NCBI RefSeq assembly: GCF_001949145.1
Contig: NW_019091692.1
Coordinates: forward strand, 1-16,102
Source: Acanthaster planci
Lineage: Eukaryota; Echinodermata; Asteroidea; Valvatida; Acanthasteridae
Length of the DNA: 16,102 bases
Direction: 5' to 3'
Of the stretch, positions 1 through 8,446 are shown piece by piece. Each line of letters starts with the position of its first letter. Position 1 is the first letter of the stretch. The position numbers and the translations under genes are program-made. The notes under the pieces are model-generated. The model saw only the letters and a program-made list of their open reading frames with translations. It did not search any database and was not told the origin of the DNA.

Positions 1-1175
1 AGATTTGAAGGATTTCCAGGTCTTTTATGAGGTGATATATTTAGCCAAAGTTGGACGGGAACACGACCAGTATATGCGCAGACAAAGCGGGAATCCAGAC
101 AATAGCAAGCAGCAAGACCAGAACTTCTGCCTTCTTTTGCAAATATTTTCCTAACCACAACGAAACTGAATATGAATCTTACATCAATGGAAAGAAGAAC
201 ATGCAACCTTTCAGATGCCACCACGATTTGCAGATTTGAAGGATTTCCAGGTCTTTCATAAAGCGATATATGTAGCCAACGTTGGACTGGAACACGACCT
301 GTAATGCGGAGACAAAGCAGGAATTCCAGACAAATAGCAAGCAGCAAGACCAGAACTTCTGCTTTCTTTTGCTTATATTTTCCTAACCACAACGAATCTG
401 AATATGAAACTTACATCAATGGAAAGAGGAACAGTCGGCCTTTCAGATGTCACCACGATTTGCAGATTTGAAGGATTTCCAGGTCTTTCATAAAGCGATA
501 TATGTAGCCAACGTTGGACGGGAACACGACCTGTAATGCGGAGACAAAGCGGGAATTCCAGACAAATAGCAAGCAGCAAGACCAGAACTTAATATATTTT
601 CCTACCCACAAGGAATCTGAATATGAAACTTACATCAATGGAAGAAGAAGATACAAGCTTTCAGATGCCACCACAAATTGCAGATTGGAAGGATTCTGGG
701 TCTTTAATGAGGCGATATGTGTAGCCAACTTGGACGGGAAAACGACCTGTAATGTGCAGACAAAGCTGGAATCCCAGAAAAGAGGAAGCAGCAAAACCAG
801 AATTTCTGACTTCTTTTGTTAATTTTTTCCTCACTAAAACGAATCTGATTATGAAACTTACATCAATGGAAAGAGGAACATACTACCTTTTAGGTGCCAC
901 CAAGATTTGCAGATTTGATCAATTTTTAGGTCTTTTATGAGGCAATATATGTAGCCAGCGTTGGACGGGAACACGACATGTAATATGTAGACAATGCGGG
1001 AAATCCAGAAAAATAGCAAGCAGCAAAACCAGAACTTCTGCCTTCTTTTGCTAATAATTTCATAACTAAAACAAATATGAATATGAAACTTACATCAATG
1101 GGAAGAGGCAAATGCGGCCTTACAGATGCTACAAAGATTACCAATAATGTGCAGACTAATCGGGAATTTCAGTAC
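1..1175. repeat. Left satellite array, ~231-bp monomers
   Basis: Direct tandem repeat. The motif agatttgaaggatttccagg recurs, with variation, at 1, 232, 464, 682 and 911, giving spacings of 231, 232, 218 and 229 bp. A sixth, internally deleted copy runs to about 1175. Each monomer also carries a block like atgaaacttacatcaatgg, a block like tcagatgccaccac, and a block around gttggacgggaacacgacc. The array starts before the window, so its size is unknown. Short open frames inside it (for example 514-822) use different frames in different copies and carry no conserved protein, so they are read as by-products of the repeat. Its blocks align in order with those of the right-hand array, so the two are one family. 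Confidence 0.93.
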
Positions 1176-1462
1176 AAAATGGAACAAGGAACGTACGACC
1201 ATTCTTTTGGGGATGTTTTGTGTGGAGAAAAATTCTTTTTGAAAGGAATTTAGATTGGCCTTGTGTTAAAATGGACGACGTTTTGTTGAAATTGGCGGGG
1301 ACAGTTTCATATTACGGACGCCAGTAATTGTTCCTAACATGACCTATTGGATTTCAGAATGCAAAAAACACGTTCAGAAAAGTTCGATTAAGGAGGAAAA
1401 ACAAGTAGTTTATTTAGAAAACAATTAAAATTTCTCAGACCAGTCTCACAGGGTTTGTGCAC

Positions 1463-1478
1463 GTGTGTGTGTGTGTGT
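1463..1478. repeat. (GT)8 microsatellite
   Basis: Eight uninterrupted GT dinucleotides follow an ACGT. This is the only clear feature between the left array and the possible exon at 1838. I see no gene or conserved structure in the rest of 1176-1837. Its last ~200 bases become richer in CpG (a GCGATCGC lies near 1710), which may be promoter-proximal sequence for that exon. Confidence 0.9.
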
Positions 1479-1837
1479 CAAGTTGCGTCTCTATATGGAA
1501 CTCTTTCCACATTGGCCATGAAAACACATATTAAACATCTGTAGAGGTTATATCCTAACTAATTCTCTAAGAGACTAAACTGAGCTGATTGATCCTTTTT
1601 ATGATTTGGGGCAATTATCTGCGTGAAGCCCCGAAAGTTCTAGTCAAGGGCGTTTTCAACTGGCGCTGCATGCGAGAATCATTTCTGTAGAACTCTTGAT
1701 CGCCGTGACTGCGATCGCCTGAAAGCTCAGCCTAGTGCATTACGGCTATTCCAGGTCCTTTTTTTTGCCGGGATTTTAATGGTTACTCATCGTACTTTGA
1801 GAACGAGGTCACTGTACTCTCTCTTACTCTTCACATC

Positions 1838-1915
1838 ATGGCGGAAAAATCCTTAGACGAGGACACTGTGAACACCAATGACCGCAGCTGGGTCCAAATG
1901 GGGTCCTTACACCGA
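1838..1915 (+). CDS. Possible first coding exon, unknown protein
   Basis: An ATG in a good initiation context (A at -3, G at +4) opens a frame starting MAEKSLDEDTVNTNDR. It lies just after a pyrimidine-rich stretch (ctctctcttactcttcac) that resembles an initiator or 5'-TOP-like leader. The frame stays open to a TGA at 2021-2023. A plausible donor, CGA followed by gtgagg, would end the exon at 1915 after 26 codons in phase 0. The encoded N-terminus is acidic and polar, with no signal peptide or recognisable domain. Phase 0 does not match either entry phase of the exon ending at 2684, so I do not join them. An unseen exon, another donor (gtcagg near 1947) or chance are all possible. Confidence 0.28.
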
Positions 1916-2023
1916 GTGAGGCCACGCAATCATAAAGATCAAACGTCAGGGTCGGACGAATGTTGGGTCTGTAGCAAGGGCTGTCACGACAAAGAGAACC
2001 ATCTTACTTCTTCAATGTTGTGA

Positions 2024-2496
2024 TAAGCAGACCGACAATCGGATTTACACACACCGCCACTCAGCAGGCAGGGTTAGTTCGCCACGGCAGTAAAGTCTCT
2101 ACTCGTCTATGTTGCCCTGCCCCCTGTATGCTGCTGAACTTAAAAGCGTCTGCTCTGGATGGACATGACTCGAATTGCCAGGCAACCAGGGTCTTTTTGA
2201 ATGTTGCTCCGTTTATCCATACATCCTGACACACTGAACAATGTCTCTCCAAAGAGGATTTTGTACCGATAGTTGGGCTCCTAGGTCAATCGAAAGAATG
2301 AGTATTGCACTTTCACACATAGACGTTGCTGACTGTTCACTTATGCCGTGTGTACTTGCTCAAGGTTTGAAGACGGTGTAGGAAACTGCATACAATGCAG
2401 TGCCACGCCCTACAGTGAGATGCCACAATGGAACACATGCGTTCCTTTGGCAAAAAGGGAACAATAAAAGATAAGAAAAATTTCACTCATTTGTAG
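2024..2496. other. Stretch with no convincing gene
   Basis: Both strands hold open frames of 60-70 codons (2020-2229 on +, 2061-2252 on -) with no flanking splice signals and no recognisable protein. They overlap antiparallel, so at most one could be real. I see no RNA gene or repeat here. Confidence 0.5.
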
Positions 2497-2545
2497 GGCC
2501 GTTGACGCTTGGGGCCAACGTGAAAGAATTCTGATCACTGATAAG

Positions 2546-2684
2546 AAAACCTGCGTTCCAATCTTTGTACATATCGGGCCATGGTGGTCGACCAAAGCTG
2601 TAAGGTTTTTTTCAGCTGCGTATTTCGTTTTGGTATTAAAGGCGTAGTGCAAGTATTGAATAACCTAAACGCGAAAGCTGAGAT
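2546..2684 (+). CDS. Gene C, internal exon 1 (unknown protein)
   Basis: A frame open from just after a TAA (2542-2544) encodes 45 codons, including FFSCVFRFGIKGVVQVLNNL, and ends at AGAT before a near-consensus donor gtaagtgg (2685). Two acceptors could start it: a weak one at 2545, or a strong tttttttcag ending at 2615, which gives a shorter exon 2616-2684. The exon leaves 2 bases of a split codon, and the exon at 4044 supplies exactly one. The encoded peptide is hydrophobic and helical looking; I do not recognise a family. A competing + strand exon in another frame, 2497-2599 (34 codons between tttgtag and gtaagg), cannot be used together with this one. Confidence 0.45.
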
Positions 2685-2715
2685 GTAAGTGGCGAGTGTG
2701 TATAAATAAATATAA

Positions 2716-2747
2716 AATAGAGACTCTTTCTTTGAAGAGTCTCTATT
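2716..2747. other. Perfect 13-bp stem-loop
   Basis: Bases 2716-2728 (aatagagactctt) are exactly reverse-complementary to 2735-2747, with a 6-base loop tctttg. An AT-rich TATAAATAAATATAAAA stretch lies directly before it. It falls inside the first intron of gene C, about 30 bases after the donor. It is not the histone mRNA 3' stem-loop, which has a 6-bp stem and 4-base loop of a different sequence. No function can be assigned. It could be a structured intronic element or the relic of a small palindromic insertion. Confidence 0.8.
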
Positions 2748-3478
2748 GACTGCACAAAGTAAATGATTTTTATTTTGTTCTGCACTTCATTGTGCCTTGA
2801 AGATTACTACAAAAGGGAAGTGTCCTGTATTATTTACCCAGTATTATAGTTCCCTGTTCTGTCGACAAATGAGTTGAAGTATGCTGCCTTCCAGTAGGCT
2901 TTCGACGCTCACGTCCACAAAATAGACATACAATTCACGCAAAATGTCATATAACGTAGAAGGAATAGAGAGCTAAGGACTTCAGTGGGAAAGAAATGGA
3001 ACCTTAGGGTATATCTGTACATGTGTCTAATAACAGAATAATCCGTATTCTACTAATGTATTGTGCTAATCTGTACTAATGCTCTTATTTTCTCGACATG
3101 CAAATTATACACGGATGTGATTTTCAATAGAATCTGTAATTGTACAACCAAGAAGGTAGAGCTGATCCCCTGGCGTCGCTCTTTATGGGTAATATACTAG
3201 GAAATGTTGGAGATTCCATTAAGACTCGGATCTGTACCTGTTTTCATCCTTGTCTGGAATTAAACATGGATAAAACGAAAGTATTGGCTTATTTGAAAAA
3301 GTGCAGCTTTGTTTCAAACGAACATTTTTTTCTCGCATAAATAAGTATTAGTTTTCACATTTCATTGAAAGCTCATTATATTTAAACAAAGGCTATTATA
3401 TTAAAAATGACCACAAGATACTCAGCAAAGGCGACTGTGACTAGAGACGATTACGGTGACGCTATCTAATGATATGTG

Positions 3479-3646
3479 CAGCGGCGTATACAAATTTTGG
3501 TGTAAGGAAGGGCAAAGTCAAAAGTGAAAGCGGCTTTGGGTTCGTTCAGTATGATGTGGCGTTAATATGAATATATTATTTTTTCTAATATTTGGTTAAA
3601 AAAATCCATCGGGGGGCAAGTTCCCCCCTCGCTTGATACACCGCTG
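3479..3646. mobile_element. hAT-like MITE, 168 bp
   Basis: The left end reads CAGCGGCGTATACA. The right end, read on the other strand, is CAGCGGTGTATCAA, which gives imperfect terminal inverted repeats with a CAGCGG start. Near the right end is the internal palindrome GGGGGG-caagtt-CCCCCC (3611-3628). Both traits are typical of short non-autonomous hAT-type elements in invertebrate genomes. It has no coding capacity. An 8-bp target duplication is expected for hAT, but the flanks gatatgtg and attccgcg do not match, so the duplication has decayed or the ends are misplaced. It lies in the long first intron of gene C. Confidence 0.6.
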
Positions 3647-4043
3647 ATTCCGCGTATGAAATGGGCTGCCCTTGAACTCTGTGGGTCGCTAGACTGACTA
3701 GAAATTGTGCTAGCAATCAGTTACATTGTCACAGACTGTTGAATAACGTTTTTACCTGTGGATGGTGCTGGGCATGGCATGGTGCAACGAATGTCAACAC
3801 TCAAACAACACACCCAGATTCCGAATTTCCTCTGACAACGCAAAAGTCTAGCATCCCCTAAGTCAAAAGTCCCCCAAAACACTCACTGCACACATGTTCA
3901 TAAGTGCATTAGCAAAAGCAGTGGAGGACGGACGCCACATGTAAATATCTGTCGCCCAAAATACACTTCACAACTCACAACATATCCCTTGAAGCTTGAT
4001 GAAAGAAATTATCACTCTAATTTGAATTTGCATTATATTTCAG

Positions 4044-4089
4044 TCGACTGATGGCTCTCATGAGCCTGGGAATTGTTGATAATTATGAG
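4044..4089 (+). CDS. Gene C, internal exon 2 (46 bp)
   Basis: This is the cleanest exon in the window by splice signals: acceptor ttgcattatatttcag ends at 4043 and donor GAG|gtaagtgg begins at 4090. In the frame that stays open, one base completes the codon left by the exon ending at 2684. The exon then encodes RLMALMSLGIVDNYE and ends in phase 0. The other two frames contain stops. The peptide looks like part of an alpha-helical protein, but I cannot name it. The upstream intron is about 1.36 kb and carries the MITE and the stem-loop; the downstream one is 571 bp. Confidence 0.55.
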
Positions 4090-4660
4090 GTAAGTGGAAT
4101 GAATGGGAGAATACACGTACATATTTGTAATTTTGATAGATCCGTTACTTGTTATGACTAATAATTGTGAAAGTAATAAACCTACAGTAATAACTAATAT
4201 GTAATTTATTTATCATTAGTTTGTACTGGTATTTGGAAATAGTTCCAGTTCAATCAACACATAATGTAGACTATATTAATCAATTAATACCATAAGTTAC
4301 AAAATTGAGCATCTGATAAAGGCTTTTTTGCTAAGCATTACAAATTCAGGAGTCTAATTTTGCCCATGATTTTAGCAGCATGGAACAGTTTGTCCACATT
4401 TACCAAAGTGCTATGTGTGTGCCTTTTCATTATTATGCATTACCGGGCGGGGAATGCTCAACATCTAATACAAAAGTGATAAAAAAAGATGTCGAAACAA
4501 CTTTCTGGCTAAAACTTCGTTTCAGTTTGACCTATAACCCTACCGGTACCTGGGTATTCATCCAGCAGGTTTTGAGGCCTTTGTTAAGTTGCAAGACACC
4601 TCTGCCAGAGTTGATTTAAGTAGGGCCTGGTGCCCTTGAAATTGTTTTCCTCTCTTACAG

Positions 4661-4747
4661 AGAATACGCCTTGGTATAAATGTCAACGTGGACTGCATGG
4701 ACATGTTACTTAGCAGAGAACATACGGCATACACATGTTTACAATAG
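4661..4747 (+). CDS. Gene C, terminal exon (unknown protein)
   Basis: A strong acceptor, ttttcctctcttacag, ends at 4660. Entering in phase 0, as the previous exon requires, gives 28 residues beginning RIRLGINVNVDCMDMLL and a TAG at 4745-4747. AATAAA hexamers follow at 4857-4862 and 4923-4928, a good distance for cleavage and polyadenylation. Signals and phases therefore agree for a 3' end here. The opposite strand is also open over part of this stretch (4558-4821), but I see no splice signals supporting it. No family recognised. Confidence 0.5.
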   Translation, partial: RIRLGINVNVDCMDMLLSREHTAYTCLQ

Positions 4748-4856
4748 CCTGCCCATAACAGGACAGGCACTTTCACTGATAACATTTGCTGATCAGATTC
4801 CGGCTGTTTATTTAATAACACCGTGTAGTCCTGTTGTAGAAAATGTTCTTGACGCC

Positions 4857-4928
4857 AATAAAATCATACACATGATACATATTTCGCCACAAATAGAACT
4901 CCTTACAATACTTTTTATATTAAATAAA
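4857..4928 (+). promoter_or_regulatory. Poly(A) signals for gene C
   Basis: AATAAA occurs at 4857-4862 and again at 4923-4928, about 110 and 176 bases after the proposed stop codon of gene C, in AT-rich sequence. In such sequence the hexamer is common by chance, so the support comes from its position. Confidence 0.4.
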
Positions 4929-5162
4929 AATATATGCATGTGTGATATACAAAAGAATAAGATCCAAATTTGTTCTATAATTAAATTCAAATTTCTCATT
5001 CCAAGGTGTTTATATTGCATGGAAAAAAATCGCGTGTACAGAAGTCAAGGCTGTGAAAACTGACCTCAAATCTTGTTGTCTTGCCTCAAGTCTTGCTGAT
5101 ACTGTTTGATCTGACACTGAAAACATTTAGGACTTGCGTTATGGTTATACCACGTTTTTAAA

Positions 5163-5418
5163 TGGATAATCGGTCAATAGCAAGGAGCTGGAGGAGCCTA
5201 GTTTAAGCACCAAGTCAACGCAAGAAGAAAGACTACACGACGAACCGCACACATGCCCCGCGGCGCGCAGAGTCCGCGACGCACACAGTTCGGCTACAGC
5301 ATGCCCACGCATGGTTAACTTGTGGAGGGCGTGCGGTTCGTTGTGTAGTCTTTTTCCGTGCGTTGGTTTGGTGCTAAAACTAGTCTTCTGCAGCTTTTGG
5401 CTCTTCAGTGACTATCCA
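5163..5418. repeat. Large inverted repeat with 88-base arms
   Basis: Bases 5163-5250 pair with 5331-5418 in reverse orientation at about 80 percent identity without gaps (roughly 18 mismatches by hand count). This includes an exact 11-bp block aaagactacac and a near-exact end cgaaccgcac. The loop of about 80 bases is strikingly GC- and CpG-rich (gccccgcggcgcgc) compared with its AT-rich surroundings. Weaker pairing (cacg, then aaatgg) extends the structure to about 5151-5430. It could be a palindromic MITE or a long foldback RNA. I see no target-site duplication and no coding sequence. The open frame beginning at 5311 runs through the right arm and is not believed. It lies directly downstream of minus-strand gene A. 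Confidence 0.85.
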
Positions 5419-5461
5419 TTTCGCCGCGTGCGCCTTGATCAAAGGCTAGTTTCGAGAGGGT

Positions 5462-5607
5462 TTATTCAATTCTTGAAACTGATGGACTTGTCTGCACCAG
5501 GTGGATTTTTACTTCAGCCTTTAGAAATTCTAGATTTTCAATGAAGCCTCTCATGCTTCTCTGCATTTTGTTCAGCCTGCCAAGAGCACTTCCTCCTTCC
5601 TGCTCGC
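5462..5607 (-). CDS. Gene A alternative terminal exon
   Basis: On the minus strand an acceptor (ggacttctag, ending at 5608) is followed by 48 codons containing EQEGGSALGRLNKMQRSMRG and ending at a TAA that lies inside the string gaataaacc. Entry needs 2 bases of a split codon, which is what the frame in 5789-5984 leaves behind. The joined model would be a 113-residue protein starting at the ATG at 5984. This frame also overlaps the end of the other gene A model, whose TAG is at 5608-5610. If a single base were missing in cttctag, the two frames would be continuous, so a frameshift is an alternative reading. No family recognised. Confidence 0.35.
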
Positions 5608-5751
5608 CTAGAAGTCCAAGGCTGAGCGTCCATTTATAATAAAAAGAACTATGCGACGTTCCAAGATATACAGCTTTGGTGGGAAACTCTCGTCTGCAAA
5701 TTCCTTCCAAAGGTAGTCAACATATTTGTTGATGCAGCAGTATACCAACAA
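5608..5751 (-). CDS. Gene A main-model terminal exon
   Basis: The acceptor tactcatttctggcag ends just before 5751 on the minus strand. Phase 0 entry gives 47 residues, including KYVDYLWKEFADESFPPKLY and later LERRIVLFIIN, then a TAG at 5608-5610. The mix of aromatic, charged and hydrophobic residues looks like genuine protein. The upstream exon 5864-6041 ends in phase 0 at a gtagga donor, so the phases agree and the intron would be 112 bp. Immediately beyond the stop, another frame stays open for 48 codons (see 5462-5607). This suggests either alternative 3' ends or a frame break. I cannot assign a function. Confidence 0.42.
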   Translation of the reverse strand: MLVYCCINKYVDYLWKEFADESFPPKLYILERRIVLFIINGRSALDF

Positions 5752-5788
5752 CTGCCAGAAATGAGTAATATTAGAAACAAATACTTAC

Positions 5789-5984
5789 AATAAAAATATT
5801 GTTGAAAACGTGTTGATGAATAGGAGATCAAGTGATATGTATTCATTTTAGAAAGTGTCCTACTATGTTCACGTATCTGTTTGAGAGAAAGCATGCCCAT
5901 GGAATTGAAAAACTTGAGGCAAGATGCAATTTTTTCAAACAGTTTCTGATAGCATGTTGCAACATTCTCCACCTTGTAGACCAT
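5789..5984 (-). CDS. Gene A alternative model, first exon
   Basis: From an ATG at 5984 on the minus strand, 65 codons (starting MVYKVENVATCYQKLFEKI) run to a very strong donor gtaagtat just below 5789, leaving one base of a split codon. That phase fits the exon 5462-5607. This reading overlaps the main-model exon 5864-6041 in another frame, so only one of the two can be right, or the donor is unused. The strong donor favours this model; the amino-acid quality of the rival frames favours the other. Confidence 0.27.
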
Positions 5985-6041
5985 GTGAGGACTGGTCTTT
6001 CTTTTTTTTCACCATACGTACCACTGATCCAAGCGCATACA
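5864..6041 (-). CDS. Gene A main-model internal exon
   Basis: The acceptor gttttgatttt-like tract ending acgtcag precedes 6041 on the minus strand. One base completes a codon, then 59 codons follow. They include YGEKKERPVLTWSTRWRM and end at NRYVNI before a gtagga donor in phase 0. The small exon at 6142-6177 leaves two bases, which matches. The encoded segment is basic, with tryptophans and a hydrophobic stretch (SSFSIPWACFL), but no motif I can name. The donor is weaker than the gtaagtat 75 bases further on, which is the main argument against this model. Confidence 0.38.
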
Positions 6042-6141
6042 CTGACGTAAAATCAAACGCATGCTGAAAACGACACAGTAGCTGTGAATATCGCAATGCC
6101 TTCTTTCATATATTCCATCTAATATTAATCAATGAACTTAC

Positions 6142-6177
6142 TCATAATGTTGCTTGATGGACTTTTTCCCAAATGAT
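6142..6177 (-). CDS. Gene A possible small upstream exon
   Basis: A 36-bp block on the minus strand ends at a strong donor, gtaagttc (below 6142), and begins after a pyrimidine-containing acceptor (ttgacttttttgaacaatgag). It encodes SFGKKSIKQHY plus two bases, in phase with 5864-6041. Such a short block could easily arise by chance; the donor and the phase are its only support. Confidence 0.25.
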   Translation of the reverse strand: MIWEKVHQATL

Positions 6178-6642
6178 CTCATTGTTCAAAAAAGTCAAGA
6201 TTGAAATCAAAAAGCCTTTGCTTTAAATTTTATGCTTCAACGCCTCTATCTGGATCTGTATTGCTACAATTCCTACACATTTTTGTGGTCGGGGGTCTGG
6301 TGTGCCTGCACATTTTCATCTTATTAGGGAATCTGGTACGAGGAGGAAGGAAAAGTACTGGGTTTTCACCACGCTGATTGGAAACAAGGGGAAAGGAAAC
6401 CACAGATTTCGTGCGTATCACTGTTGAGCGATGGATAATCAGGCAACTGACAGCAAACACAAAAATCGGTGCTGATGTGTGTAATTGGAATTGGATGCAA
6501 ACCAAGTTCACAGAGTGTGTCATTTCACAGTTTTGTGTCTATGAAACACCATCTTGGCACTCGACCCAGAGTGAAACACAGTGAATCAGCAATTTTCATT
6601 GGAACTAGAAGTACCTTTGTGAGTTGTAAAATGTTTTTGTAG

Positions 6643-6840
6643 GGGACTGCAAGACAACGTGAAATTGTTAGATTGAAAGGAAGTCACAAGTTTGTGTCAG
6701 TTTCTTGGCTGTTAAGTGTCAGTGTCAAGTTAAGAGTCCCTGGTCCCTTTGACTTCCACCTTCCTCACTTCCTGGATGGTACCATGATGCACGCAATAGG
6801 AAATGTAACAGGTCCCTTGCTGCCCTCTCAAGGTGATGAG
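6643..6840 (+). CDS. Gene D exon 1 (unknown protein)
   Basis: The acceptor aaatgtttttgtag ends at 6642 and the donor GAG|gtaatg begins at 6841. Exactly 66 codons without a stop lie between, in phase 0 at both ends. The peptide begins GTARQREIVRLKGSHKF and later has PGPFDFHLPHFLDG. The frame stays open past the donor to a TAA at 6913-6915, so an unspliced reading is also possible. Just upstream, 6570-6618 reads as another open block (VKHSESAIFIGTRSTF) with a gtgagt donor, but only 24 bases would separate them, too short for a normal intron. No family recognised. Confidence 0.4.
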
Positions 6841-7067
6841 GTAATGCGGTCGAGGCACTACCTTGACCTGATTATTATCAGACAAAGTGTCCTTGGGACG
6901 CCCTCATGGACCTAATCAAGCTACTAAGTCAGAAGTAACACTAACTAAGGCTTTGTCCTATGCTTGGAAGTTTCATCTACGTGTAATTTTTTGCTTCTGA
7001 AGATGTCATATATAACTTTATGTACACGTGTGAGACAGTTCAGTCTCTCTGCCTGAGTATTTTACAG

Positions 7068-7140
7068 TCTGAAAACGAAGAAATGAAGAACTTGATATTT
7101 CACTCTGTGTCCATTGAGGCTATTAACCATTTCCCACCAG
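7068..7140 (+). CDS. Gene D exon 2 (unknown protein)
   Basis: The acceptor gagtattttacag ends at 7067, after a leader rich in C and T. Phase 0 entry gives SENEEMKNLIFHSVSIEAIN and then HFPP, and one base is left at the donor CAG|gtgcag. Phase agrees with the preceding block. If the donor is not used, the frame runs to a TGA at about 7220, which would make it a terminal exon. The codons look like protein, but the block is short. Confidence 0.35.
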
Positions 7141-7351
7141 GTGCAGTACATACATACGGGCGATTTTTCGAAATCTTCGGTTTTCAAAAATCTTCAGAAA
7201 TTCTAATCTTTTTTTCCTGAATGCCAAAACCCCATGGAGTGACTGTCTGGTGGCTACTCTAATCTGAAAGACAACATCTATTAATGTCTGAATATTTCAG
7301 CCAGGCCTGCCGCCTTGTAAAAAGAGCCCAGATTGTGTGGTGTTACATAAG

Positions 7352-7706
7352 TTTCTTTTGGTCCCAAAACTGGCACAGTGCGCTTTTGGGATTTTTTCAA
7401 TACGGGTCAGATTAGCGTGCAGCGGTATTGTATCGCTCATCCCTGCAGGGCTTTTGTCCCCGGTGGTAATCTGCTCATGCTGAATGCCACCAACAGTGGT
7501 ATAATCTTTCAAAACAATGATGGATTTCCTCCGCTATTGACAACTGAAAAAATGTTGGCAATTCCCAGCAGCTCCGTCTTTGTTTCAAGTACGGTCTTTT
7601 GTTACAAGGCCCAAGCACTTTTGTCCGATTTCGGGCACCCTGGCTTTGCGTACAAACCCAAGGTACCCAAAACTGGGCTCTCCGGTGCGCAGTGGTTAAG
7701 GATTAG
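7352..7706 (+). CDS. Gene D exon 3, weak WD-repeat resemblance
   Basis: This frame is open from 7351 to a TAA at 7714-7716. The segment near its start, TGTVRFWD, has the form of the end of a WD40 repeat. It is followed about 25 residues later by FVPGGNLLMLNATNSGIIF, which could be the next blade. One WD-like motif is not enough to assign the family. Entry (acceptor ttacataag, weak) fits the one base left by 7140. Exit at ATTAG|gtgtag (a weak donor) or GTG|gttaag fits the phase of 7792. The other two + frames are also largely open from 7301 to 7480, which lowers confidence. The bounds are approximate. Confidence 0.33.
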
Positions 7707-7791
7707 GTGTAGCTAATTTTATGTCAAATGTAATCAGTGTTTGTTTATGCCATTTTTTGTTTTTCACTTTTTCTTCTCGAATGACTTACAG

Positions 7792-7956
7792 GGTGTTCAC
7801 TCCATCCGCCTTCAGTACTGACCAGCTTCTACAGGTTGGAGCTGTGAATTGCTCACGTTTCTCTTCCTTTATCTACCCTCTGCCTTCTTTCCCACTGAAG
7901 GCAGATCTCTTTGTTTCAATCCAACGACTCCTGAAATCTTTGTCTATGGCAATCAA
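7792..7956 (+). CDS. Gene D exon 4 (unknown protein)
   Basis: Strong boundaries: a long pyrimidine tract with acceptor ttctcgaatgacttacag ending at 7791, and the consensus donor gtaagt at 7957. One + frame is fully open for 54 codons, including FSSFIYPLPSFPLKADLFVS. It starts with one base completing a codon and ends with two bases left, so both phases fit the neighbouring blocks. The upstream intron would be about 85-97 bp. The minus strand also shows a donor-like gtaagtc here, but its frames contain stops. I cannot name the protein. Confidence 0.48.
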
Positions 7957-8364
7957 GTAAGTTCCTTGTGTTTAATAGCACCGTAGTTGATTGATCAAAG
8001 TTGTAAAATATACAAATGTGCACTATTTGAAAGTTCAATCCAGAAATACGTCAGGGGAAATAAGCCTGTGTTGCATGATACTTTTTGCCGGCCTTGTGGC
8101 AAGGAGAATTGGAAATTTAAATGAGAAAATTTCTCTGAGGTTCAACATCGAGAGCTAGGCTGAGTAGACCAGAACATTTGAACAAATCAGTTCAACGCTT
8201 CTTCTGAGTACAATATATTCATCATCATTAGAAGGAGTTTCATAAAATTTCCTTGGACAGAGCGTCATGTGACTCAAATCAAAGGCGGTAATCAGCTGAC
8301 ATATTTCAGGGAGTTAATTGGTTAAGCCATCCTACATGCCAGCTTTTTTTCATCCCTATGTCAG

Positions 8365-8446
8365 GACACTGAGGGGAGTAAGCATGCAGGAAATCAAACT
8401 GAAGTGCTCACCTTTCGCGATGATTACTCATATGCACCAGCCATGA
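8365..8446 (+). CDS. Gene D terminal exon (unknown protein)
   Basis: The acceptor cagctttttttcatccctatgtcag ends at 8364 and has a very good pyrimidine tract. Completing the split codon from 7956 gives 26 residues, including TLRGVSMQEIKLKCSPFAMI, and then TGA at 8444-8446. I found no AATAAA within about 400 bases downstream, which weakens it as a true 3' end. A minus-strand frame (8408-8590) ending at a gtgagc donor overlaps this exon and is the main competing explanation. Confidence 0.38.

Noticed and set aside
513-533. CENP-B-box-like string (cgttggacggga) in left monomers
   Set aside because: It shares parts of the consensus but lacks three bases in the middle, and the right-array monomers do not keep it. 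Probably chance.
514-822. 102-codon + frame in the left array
   Set aside because: It spans monomer boundaries, is not preserved in equivalent positions of neighbouring monomers, and shows no conserved protein.
2061-2252. Overlapping 60-70 codon frames on both strands
   Set aside because: No splice sites, no start context and no recognisable protein. Such lengths are expected by chance at this composition.
4380-4619. 79-codon + frame before the last exon of gene C
   Set aside because: It lies in the proposed intron. Its end overlaps other open frames on both strands and no phase joins it cleanly to the flanking exons.
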